From positions 1-8,443 of the forward strand of contig JAUZEI010000639.1 in assembly GCA_030839105.1 (NCBI GenBank): a stretch of DNA of 8,443 bases, given 5' to 3'. Below, piece after piece: positions 1 to 6,640 of the stretch. Source of the DNA: Actinomycetota bacterium. Its GTDB lineage: Bacteria > Actinomycetota > Acidimicrobiia > IMCC26256 > PALSA-610. The notes beneath the pieces were generated by a model. The model was not told where the DNA came from and ran no database searches. It saw only the letters and a program-made list of their open reading frames with translations. Numbering within the stretch: the stretch's first letter is position 1; each line of letters begins with the position of its first letter. The position numbers and the translations under genes were made by a program.

Positions 1-2029
1 TCCGATGGTCCGGCTGCGCGCGACCTTCACATCGATCAACGACGCGGTGACGTGGTGGCCCGCGTGCTGCCGCGGTTTGTTCGCGGGCCGACGGAGTGAG
101 CGCTGGTTCACGTCGAAGGCCCACGTCGTCGTATGGCGCCCCGCCCGAGCGCGGGGGGTCGCCCGGCCGGAAGCGCCAACGAAGGAGGACGATCGCAGGC
201 GTCGCGGCCGCCGGTTCGACCCGGGACGCGCTCGACGGCGGGCAGAATCGCGCCACCGCGAGACGTGGGCTCGACGGAATGCGAAGGCTCGTGCGACCGA
301 AAGAGTGCACGATGTTCGACACGAACTTGCCGAGTCCGAGCGACCCCTCGGTCGACCCTTCGAGGCCGGCTATTGCGTGGCACCGCAGTGCGGTCCGAGC
401 CAGGGTGACCTGCGCGTCGAAGGGGAGAGTCGGGTCGGAAGGCGTCGACACCGACGGCAGAATGCGGAACTGTCCGGCACGCGGATGTGAGCCCGGGGCC
501 GTGACAAGAGCTGCGACCCAGGGCGCGGGAAGACGTTTCTCGTGCCCCGGATATCCCCGCCGAACGAGTTCGAGATGCGATGCAATCGGATCGGCGAGGC
601 CGTTCAGGTCGAGCACCGATACCCGCGGACCCAGCGCGTAGCTCAGTACTCCGATACCACCGCTCGCCACCGTAGGGAGACGCAAGGTGGGGGCGGACGC
701 TTGGTCTATCCGGATGTAAGTGGTGCCCAAACTCAGCGTGGTATCGGAGACGTACACCGCCGGCGCGGCGAACCGTGCGCGGCGCGGTGAGTTCGGCCCC
801 CAACCCAGCGAAGACAACGTGATGTGGCCACAGCAACCGCGAGGAAAGCCGTACGCGACGCCGCCGCGGAAATGAATGCCCGTCCCGATCTCGGGTGGGC
901 GCAGCGCGAGCCCACAGACGGCGGCCCACGCGAGCACGACGAGCGAAGCCGCGTAGCGCTTGGTCGCGGGAACCACCGCGACCGGCGCGACGAACGCGAA
1001 CAGCGCCGGGAGCAGGAGTCGTCCGTGGAGATAGTCGCCGCCGAAGCTCACCACCGAGCCTGCGTTCGCGGTCGCCGCGACCGCGAAGGCCACGAGGAGC
1101 CACACCGAACGTGACTCGCCCCTGCTGCGCAACTGGATTGCGAGTGGGAGGTATACGCCGAGGATCAGGAGCGCGATCGGGAGCCAGAGCAAGTAGGGCA
1201 CCGCGAAGTCGAGCAGGTAGGACCAGCCGGTACCGAGCCGGAGTTTCGATCCTTCTTTGGCGATCGCCGTATTTGCCACCAGGCTGCCGTAGTAGCCCAT
1301 CCGAAAGATTTCGTAGGCCACGGGAAGTGCGGCTGCCCAGAAGACGGTCCGGGCCCGCAGGCGCCAGCGCGCATCGTGCCACTCGACGAACAAGATGACG
1401 ACGAGGAACACGAGGCTGTCGACAATGAGCTCCGGCCGTACGAGCCAGCCGAGTCCGAGCGTGATCGCGCTCGCCGGGGACAATGTGCGATTCGCGTTCG
1501 TCGCCCAAGACGCGAGTATCCAGCAACAAATTCCGAGCCACGCGAACGTCATCCCGGTCTCCAAGCCCGCCGACTCGAAGTACCACACCGGTACGAGCGC
1601 GGCGAACACGATCACGCCGACGGGCAACAGGAATGCGGTCGGTTCTGCGCGACGCGCGACCCGCGCCGCACCGCGCATCGCGAACGCTGCGCCGAGCACC
1701 GAGAGTCCCACGCCGAGCAGGATCGACAGCCATTCCAGGCCGATCGGTGTAAGGAGATCAGCGACGGCGAGAATTGCGACCCACAGCGGGCTCGTGAACG
1801 CCTCGACGCGTTGCCCGGTATTGAACACGGGCCCGTGCCCGACACGGACCTGCCGCACCACCCGCAGGTAAATGAATCCGTCGTCGAAGATGAAACGATG
1901 CGCGAATCCGACGACAGCCAGCAAGGCGAGTGGAACTCCGACCGCCGCCCCTTGCAGGCCACGATTGCGCGGTCGGCCCGTCGCCGAGAAGTCGGGGCCC
2001 GCTGAGGCGATCAGTGGCTCCCGGCGCAT
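1..2029 (-). CDS. AftB-like GT-C arabinofuranosyltransferase, 3' end beyond window
   Basis: Translating the minus strand from the ATG at 2029-2027 gives a polytopic membrane protein. Its landmarks match mycobacterial AftB (Rv3805c), which adds terminal beta-1,2-arabinofuranose to arabinan from decaprenyl-phosphoarabinose outside the membrane. Landmarks seen: a membrane segment at about 27-44; acidic loop motif D49-D50 in IFDDGFIYLR; GPVFNTGQRVEAFTSP at 66-81; FRMGYYG at 242-248; GGDYLHGRLLLP at 330-341; then a soluble C-terminal domain from about 380 with LNGLADP at 475-481 and PGHEK. Cysteines at 550 and 596 correspond to a pair I recall in the mycobacterial protein. The start is chosen because GGAAAGG lies 7 bases upstream; an in-frame ATG at 2053 has no such site. 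The gene is divergent from the acyltransferase gene. The frame has no stop down to base 1, although the family normally ends soon after the second cysteine (about base 242), so the true end is uncertain. Family membership is fairly sure; the exact sugar or acceptor is inference. Confidence 0.85.
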   Translation of the reverse strand, partial: MRREPLIASAGPDFSATGRPRNRGLQGAAVGVPLALLAVVGFAHRFIFDDGFIYLRVVRQVRVGHGPVFNTGQRVEAFTSPLWVAILAVADLLTPIGLEWLSILLGVGLSVLGAAFAMRGAARVARRAEPTAFLLPVGVIVFAALVPVWYFESAGLETGMTFAWLGICCWILASWATNANRTLSPASAITLGLGWLVRPELIVDSLVFLVVILFVEWHDARWRLRARTVFWAAALPVAYEIFRMGYYGSLVANTAIAKEGSKLRLGTGWSYLLDFAVPYLLWLPIALLILGVYLPLAIQLRSRGESRSVWLLVAFAVAATANAGSVVSFGGDYLHGRLLLPALFAFVAPVAVVPATKRYAASLVVLAWAAVCGLALRPPEIGTGIHFRGGVAYGFPRGCCGHITLSSLGWGPNSPRRARFAAPAVYVSDTTLSLGTTYIRIDQASAPTLRLPTVASGGIGVLSYALGPRVSVLDLNGLADPIASHLELVRRGYPGHEKRLPAPWVAALVTAPGSHPRAGQFRILPSVSTPSDPTLPFDAQVTLARTALRCHAIAGLEGSTEGSLGLGKFVSNIVHSFGRTSLRIPSSPRLAVARFCPPSSASRVEPAAATPAIVLLRWRFRPGDPPRSGGAPYDDVGLRREPALTPSAREQTAAARGPPRHRVVDRCEGRAQPDHR

Positions 2030-2337
2030 CTCCCAGCCTTTCCAGCGGCGCATGCGGAAGGACGGCCCACGCTTTGACCATCTCCCAGCCGCTTCAAGAA
2101 TCGCAGAACGGATGAGGCAAATACAACGACCCGGACGATTGACCGCCCCTCGAGCCGCACGTTTTCGCGGACGTTGACGTGGAGCGTCGCGGATCGGCGC
2201 GTACGAGGGCGGCCGCGCGTTTCGGACACGTACGGGTGGCGTGCGGCCCGAGTGCGGACATACCGAACTTTCTGTCAGCTCGGCTTCAGCGTGGAGGTCC
2301 AGCACCTGCGGCCAAGTCGTGCTTGGTGCGCCCTCCG

Positions 2338-2393
2338 ATGACCCGGTTGGCCCGGCGGTCAGGGTCATTGCCGGTTGGCCGGCAACGATGACC
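2338..2393. repeat. Three alternating ATGACC half-sites at 25-base steps
   Basis: ATGACC occurs at 2338-2343, its reverse complement GGTCAT at 2363-2368, and ATGACC again at 2388-2393, so the three begin exactly 25 bases apart. The first pair extends to ATGACCC/GGGTCAT (7 bp, 17-base loop). The second pair surrounds a perfect hairpin, TTGCCGG-TTGG-CCGGCAA, at 2368-2385. The two pairings share the middle element and so exclude each other in RNA. As DNA, the even spacing could suit a dimeric regulator. No T-run follows, so this is not an ordinary intrinsic terminator. Confidence 0.55.
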
Positions 2394-2405
2394 GCACGTC
2401 GCGAC

Positions 2406-2445
2406 GATGCGCCCTCGAGGCGGGTGGAATGGACGAGGGCGCATC
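2406..2445. repeat. Perfect 12-bp inverted repeat with 16-base loop
   Basis: GATGCGCCCTCG at 2406-2417 is the exact reverse complement of CGAGGGCGCATC at 2434-2445. The arm is long for chance in a window this size, even at high GC. It lies 13 bases after the ATGACC array and about 280 bases before the acyltransferase start. No T-run follows either arm. It may be a leader hairpin, a factor-dependent terminator element or a binding site; the sequence does not decide. Confidence 0.6.
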
Positions 2446-2610
2446 ATCTGGCAACCGCGGAAGTATCGGGGGCCGCGGCGCGGGCCCATACTTCGCGACG
2501 CGCCGTCATCTGCGCAAGCGCGGGGAAGCTACGCACCGACCCGATGGGCCGAAGAGAATGCCGCGTGGGCCGAGTCCGACGGGCGACTCTCCGAGCTGAG
2601 GGCCCGGCGC

Positions 2611-2702
2611 CCGGATCCGGGTGAAGCTCGTGCCGAGCACGAGCGATCTCGCATTGGTTTACGGGCCGAGGCCTCGTGGAACGACGTGTCGGACGACGTC
2701 GT
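2611..2702. repeat. Leader hairpin and two 10-bp palindromes before acyltransferase gene
   Basis: Three short symmetrical elements lie within about 120 bases of the acyltransferase start. They are the palindrome CCGGATCCGG at 2611-2620, a hairpin with 8-bp arms GCTCGTGC/GCACGAGC around a CGA triloop at 2626-2644, and the palindrome ACGACGTCGT at 2693-2702. Short GC palindromes are frequent in such genomes, so only the hairpin is notable alone. Together they would form a compact 5' leader or operator zone. Confidence 0.35.
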
Positions 2703-2717
2703 GGATCGAGGGCGGAC

Positions 2718-2722
2718 AAGGG
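2718..2722 (+). promoter_or_regulatory. Ribosome binding site deciding the acyltransferase start
   Basis: AAGGG sits 5 bases before the GTG at 2728. It favours that codon over the in-frame ATG at 2407 and the in-frame GTGs at 2701 and 2740, which lack a comparable site. Confidence 0.5.
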
Positions 2723-2727
2723 CTGCG

Positions 2728-4719
2728 GTGGCGACAACTGTGACGATCTCCGAGGAGCGGCGGCGGGGATCCGGACCGGAGCTCTACGTCGCGGGGCTCG
2801 ACGGCTTGCGAGCGATTGCGATTGGGGCAGTTGTCGTCTTTCATTTCGCGCCGTCGGTTCTGCCCGCGGGTTTTCTCGGCGTTGATCTGTTCTTTGTCGT
2901 CTCCGGGTTTTTGATCGGTCGCCTCGTGACTCGCGAGATCGAGCGATCGGGCACGGTTTCGCTCCGCGCGTTCTGGGTGCGGCGCGCGCGCCGTCTGCTT
3001 CCCGCGCTCGCGACCGTCACGGTCGTCGTGCTGTCGGTCGCCGCCGTGAAGTTGTCGAACGACGAGATGCACGACCTACGAGCGCAGGCGATCGGCGCGC
3101 TGTTCTATTGCGCGAACTGGGTGCTGATCTTCACCAGGAGCAACTATTTCACGGGTCTCGGAAGACCGTCTCCCGTCCTCCACCTGTGGACGTTGGCGCT
3201 CGAGGAACAGTTCTACGTCGTGTTCCCGCTCGTGATGTTCGCAGCTCGACGTACGGTCGCTCGCCATCCGGTACGTGTCGCAGGGATGGCGTTGGCCGGA
3301 GCGGTTGCGTCGACCGCCTGGATGGGTGTGCTCGTAGTGCCCAACAGTGATCCGTCACGCGCGTACCTAGGGAGCGACTCCCACGCAATGGGTCTTCTTG
3401 TCGGCGTCGCGCTCGGCGTGCTCGCCGGATCGGAGCGCCCGTGGCGAACGTTCCGCGCGTGGGCGGGGTCCGGCGCACGAAGGGAGCGTGCGGCGTCGCA
3501 TGTCGCAATCGCATCGCTGGTAGCGATCCTCTTGATCATGCGCGTTGCCGCCGATCGCACTTTTGCTCTGTACCGGGGTGGTTTGCTGGTCGTCTCGGTG
3601 CTGTGCGCGGTCATCGTCGCGGTCGTCGTGACGCAGCCCACCGCACCGATCGCGAGATTCCTGAGAATGCCTTGGCTCGTTGCGATCGGGTTGCGTTCGT
3701 ATTCGTTGTATCTGTGGCACTGGCCGGTGCGAGTCTTCGTCACGCCCGCGTCGGGGCTCGACGGCGTCACGCTCTTCGTAGCCCGGCTCCTTGCCTCGAC
3801 GGCCCTCGCCGAGATCTCGTTCCGCTTGATCGAGCGCCCGTTCCGAGTGGGTACGGTGGCGCGCCGCGCGGGCGGCCGGGGTGCAGTGGCGTACTTCGCC
3901 GCCCTCACGATCGTCGCCGCCGCGCTCGTCGCCACCGTCGACGCGCCCAAGCCCCTCCCGCCCACCAGTCTCGCCGAGTTGCCCGCTGCGCCCGCAAACA
4001 TAAAACCGAAGAACGCCACGCTGACCAACTCGACAACACTGCGCGTCGACCTCTTCGGTGACTCCACCGCATTCGCACTCGGAATAGGAGGCGCCTATCA
4101 CGCCGGCGAGCTCAACATCACCGTGGGAGGAGCTGCTCAGGTCGGTTGCGCCTTGACCGAATCCGATCGCGTCAGCGAGGGATGGGTGATGGCGGCTCCG
4201 AAGCAGTGTCTCGGTTGGGAGGCGCGCTGGCGCGCGGCGATGCGCAATGACCCCGATGCCCGCCTTGTCCTCATGTCAGGCGCGTGGGAGCTGCTCGATC
4301 AGGTAACCCCGACCGGGGTAGTCAGTTTCGGCACCGACGCCTGGACCGCTCTCAACGCCTCGTCGTTGCGCAGCGCGCTCAAAGTGCTGACCGCGGACGG
4401 CCGGACCGTATTCCTGTTCGAAGTGCCGTGCTACGGAGCCGGTGACACCACCGACGCGTTCCCGGCGCGCAGCGATCCGCGACGAATCGCCGCGCTCAAC
4501 CAGATCTTCTCGGACGTTGCGCGCTCGATGCCCAGCGTCCGAATCGTCCATTGGCGAACACTCGTGTGTCCCGGTGGTCATCGCGTCGAGCGCATTCGGG
4601 GCGTGCATCTCTGGAAGCCCGACGACCAACACCTCGACAGTGCCGGCTCCGTGGTGATCTGGAAATGGTTGTTGCCACAGCTACGCGTAAGGGTTGATCG
4701 CTTCCGAACGAGGAAGTAA
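2728..4719 (+). CDS. AT3 membrane O-acyltransferase fused to SGNH domain (OafA-like)
   Basis: This 663-residue protein is predicted to transfer an acyl group, usually acetyl, across the membrane onto a hydroxyl of an envelope glycan. The N-terminal half has the acyltransferase-3 signature: LDGLRA at 24-29, with R28 and H39 forming the R-x10-H motif; GVDLFFVVSGFLI at 51-63; FWVRRARRLLPA at 82-93; and SPVLHLWTLALEEQFY at 148-163. Some ten membrane segments follow, plus one more near 389-405. The external C-terminal domain is of the SGNH type, with nucleophile motif G444-D445-S446 and D632-x-x-H635 near the end; the central block reads SGAWE at 517-521 rather than G-x-N-D. The GTG start leaves a short cytoplasmic tail before LDGLRA. 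The open frame extends upstream to an ATG at 2407, but that 107-residue stretch is low-complexity and probably untranslated. It is first of a plus-strand run, 200 bases before the next gene. Substrate unknown. Confidence 0.93.
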   Translation: MATTVTISEERRRGSGPELYVAGLDGLRAIAIGAVVVFHFAPSVLPAGFLGVDLFFVVSGFLIGRLVTREIERSGTVSLRAFWVRRARRLLPALATVTVVVLSVAAVKLSNDEMHDLRAQAIGALFYCANWVLIFTRSNYFTGLGRPSPVLHLWTLALEEQFYVVFPLVMFAARRTVARHPVRVAGMALAGAVASTAWMGVLVVPNSDPSRAYLGSDSHAMGLLVGVALGVLAGSERPWRTFRAWAGSGARRERAASHVAIASLVAILLIMRVAADRTFALYRGGLLVVSVLCAVIVAVVVTQPTAPIARFLRMPWLVAIGLRSYSLYLWHWPVRVFVTPASGLDGVTLFVARLLASTALAEISFRLIERPFRVGTVARRAGGRGAVAYFAALTIVAAALVATVDAPKPLPPTSLAELPAAPANIKPKNATLTNSTTLRVDLFGDSTAFALGIGGAYHAGELNITVGGAAQVGCALTESDRVSEGWVMAAPKQCLGWEARWRAAMRNDPDARLVLMSGAWELLDQVTPTGVVSFGTDAWTALNASSLRSALKVLTADGRTVFLFEVPCYGAGDTTDAFPARSDPRRIAALNQIFSDVARSMPSVRIVHWRTLVCPGGHRVERIRGVHLWKPDDQHLDSAGSVVIWKWLLPQLRVRVDRFRTRK

Positions 4720-4919
4720 TACAGGGTTCAACGGAACGCGGCGTCACTCCTGCTCCTGAATGGTTGGGTACGCGGAGCGAGCGCCGACGAGGCGGGTCGG
4801 ATGTTGGCGGGCAGCGGGCTCCTGCGTCTGGGTGACGACGGGGCGTTGCCGCGGGGAGCAGTAGGACGGATCCGCCGGCGCCGCAGGGGCGATTCGGAGT
4901 CAGGCTCGGCGAGCGCCCC
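4720..4919 (+). other. Spacer between acyltransferase and first tandem gene
   Basis: Two hundred bases with no supported gene. I found no stem followed by a T-run after the acyltransferase stop, so read-through into the next gene is possible. A separate promoter here cannot be excluded. Confidence 0.4.
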
Positions 4920-6539
4920 GTGATCCTGACAGGGAACAAAAACGACGTCGCGAAGTCAGACCGCCGCGCGCGCCAGGCGCTGGCGGCATTCGTGCTGGTA
5001 GAGGCGACCGCGCTCCCGGTCCTGGTCGCGCTCGGTCGCTCCGTGTGGTTCACGGCCGACGAGTGGGACTTTGTCGCGCATCGAACAGCTTGGAACCTCG
5101 ACGACCTGTTCCGACCCCACAATGAGCATTGGTCGACCCTGCCGATTCTCGTATATCGGCTGCTGTGGTGGCTGTTCGGCCTGCGGACGCATCTGCCCCA
5201 CCTGATCATCGCTCTGGTTCTGCACCTCACCGTCGCGGCGCTGTTGCGAGCCGTGATGCGGCAGGCCGCGGTCGGACCATGGCTCGCGACGATCGCGGCC
5301 TCGGCGTTCGTGTGGTTCGGTGCGGGCTACTTCAACGCGGAATTCGCGTTCCAAATGGCTTGGTGCGCCGCGCTCGCATTCGGTCTCGGATACCTCCTAC
5401 TCGTACTCCACGACGGTCCGTTCGATCGGCGCGACGTGATCGGCCTCCTGCTCGGGCTCGCGTCCTTGATGTGCGCGGGCCCCGGAGTCGCGACGACGAT
5501 CGTTGTGGTGCTCGCCGTGTTCCTGCGGCGGGGCTACCGGCTCGCGCTCTTGCACGCGGCGCCACTCGGAGCGAGCTTCTTGATCTGGTGGGCGGCCATC
5601 GGTCGAGGCAACTACTCCCGCCACGCGAGCCTCGTCGACGCCGCGCGCTTCATGGGGAGAAATCTCTGGGCGACGTTTCGCTCGCTCGGCAGCGTGCCCG
5701 GCGCCGGCGCGGCGCTCGTGATCCTGTTGGGTACCGGCCTGGCGCTGCAGTGGACGGGCCGGCGGCGCGCTACGGAAGCAGGCTCGCAATCCGCCTCGCA
5801 ATCCAGATCGTGGGCAGGACCGGTTGCCATGCTCGTCGGCGCGCCTCTGTTTCTCTTCATCACCGGAATCGGGCGCGGCGCTCCGTCCGGTCCCTTCGGA
5901 CAAGCCTCGAACGTGAGTCGCTACCTCCACGTCGCGGGCGCGTTGGTCCTCCCTGCTCTCGCGCTCGCGGCCGACACGGTCGTCAAGCGATGGAGGTCGC
6001 TGGCGCCCGCAGTGGCCGCCACGCTCGCGATCGGGATACCGGGCAATATCGGAGCCTTCGTCGACGGGACGCACGGGCTGGTCGAGCAGACCCGCGGCGA
6101 GCGGTCGTTCATTCTCTCGGCCGCCCGAAATCCGGTCGCACCGCGCCTGCCCCGCACGATGTCGCCGTATTTCGCGAGTGCGGATCTGACGATGGGTTGG
6201 TTGCTCGACAGTGTCCGCTCGGGTCGTGTGCCGCCGACGCGTCCGCTCACGCCCGACGAGCTCGCCACGCAGACTCTCAGCCTGGCTCTGCGACCACCGC
6301 GTGCTCCGCTCGAGTCGTGCCGGCGGCTCGAGAACCGACGCGTGTTCGCACTCCGCAAGGGCCAATCACTTCGAGTCGCGTCGGGTCGCGTCGACATGAT
6401 CTATCTCGCGCCGGGTGGTGCACGATCGCTTCCGGCGCGACTTCCCTCCGCCACGATGACCGCACTCGTCGGACCGCTTCGTCTGCAGCTCGTGCCGCGG
6501 CCGCCCGGTGCCGCCTTTGCGTTCATCCTGTGCGGTTGA
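4920..6539 (+). CDS. Uncharacterised GT-C-like polytopic membrane protein, tandem copy 1
   Basis: The product is 539 residues, with a first membrane segment at about 21-39, roughly ten hydrophobic segments in all, and an external C-terminal domain from about 377 after GIPGN (372-376). The first external loop carries D47-E48-W49-D50, then H67-N68-E69-H70-W71 inside DLFRPHNEHWSTLP at 62-75. Acidic residues in this loop hold the catalytic or metal-binding role in GT-C glycosyltransferases that use polyprenyl-phosphate sugars, so I infer a periplasmic glycosyltransferase. No named family was recognised. The ectodomain contains LTMGWLLD and ends C467...C538-G539, a likely disulfide-closed unit. 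The GTG start has only a weak GGCGAG 6 bases upstream. The next gene is a clear paralogue in the same order of motifs. It could instead be a lipid-linked glycan transporter or polymerase component; the transferase role is moderate, the gene itself sure. Confidence 0.93.
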   Translation: MILTGNKNDVAKSDRRARQALAAFVLVEATALPVLVALGRSVWFTADEWDFVAHRTAWNLDDLFRPHNEHWSTLPILVYRLLWWLFGLRTHLPHLIIALVLHLTVAALLRAVMRQAAVGPWLATIAASAFVWFGAGYFNAEFAFQMAWCAALAFGLGYLLLVLHDGPFDRRDVIGLLLGLASLMCAGPGVATTIVVVLAVFLRRGYRLALLHAAPLGASFLIWWAAIGRGNYSRHASLVDAARFMGRNLWATFRSLGSVPGAGAALVILLGTGLALQWTGRRRATEAGSQSASQSRSWAGPVAMLVGAPLFLFITGIGRGAPSGPFGQASNVSRYLHVAGALVLPALALAADTVVKRWRSLAPAVAATLAIGIPGNIGAFVDGTHGLVEQTRGERSFILSAARNPVAPRLPRTMSPYFASADLTMGWLLDSVRSGRVPPTRPLTPDELATQTLSLALRPPRAPLESCRRLENRRVFALRKGQSLRVASGRVDMIYLAPGGARSLPARLPSATMTALVGPLRLQLVPRPPGAAFAFILCG

Positions 6540-6640
6540 GCGGACCGACCAGCGCAGACGCCCGAGTCCGCGATGGCTCACGCCGTTCGTCCTACGATCG
6601 TCCGCTTGTGCTGCGTTCCCCGTGACGACCCGGCGACCTG

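Larger units (their letters stand above)
2030..2727. other. Divergent intergenic region with clustered symmetrical elements
   Basis: About 700 bases separate the AftB-like and acyltransferase start codons. Several frames are open here, but their products are arginine- and proline-rich with no domain or membrane pattern, so I see no gene. The stretch at about 2095-2140 is the least GC-rich part and is a reasonable place for promoters. I could not identify a convincing -35/-10 pair: TTGACC at 2139-2144 has only the poor partner TTTTCG at 2162-2167. The half of the region nearer the acyltransferase gene holds several inverted repeats and palindromes, listed separately. They suggest operators or a structured leader rather than neutral spacer, which is inference. 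Confidence 0.6.

Noticed and set aside
1..99. Plus-strand frame ending in TGA at 97-99, possibly the tail of a convergent gene
   Set aside because: GC by codon position (first about 87%, third about 69%) fits the opposite strand better, and 32 residues gave no recognisable family. It remains possible but is not supported.
108..1733. 541-codon open frame on the minus strand
   Set aside because: Its product is arginine-rich with no membrane pattern. The overlapping minus frame gives the AftB-like protein with clear family motifs, so this is a shadow.
2241..2624. 127-codon plus-strand open frame in the divergent spacer
   Set aside because: No domain, no ribosome site, and composition typical of chance frames in high-GC DNA.
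2407..2727. Upstream extension of the acyltransferase from an ATG at 2407
   Set aside because: The added residues are low-complexity, the ATG lies inside an inverted repeat without a ribosome site, and AT3 proteins normally begin shortly before LDGLRA.
5129..6625. Long plus-strand frame overlapping tandem copy 1
   Set aside because: The product is arginine-rich and non-hydrophobic; the other frame encodes a coherent membrane protein with a paralogue next door.
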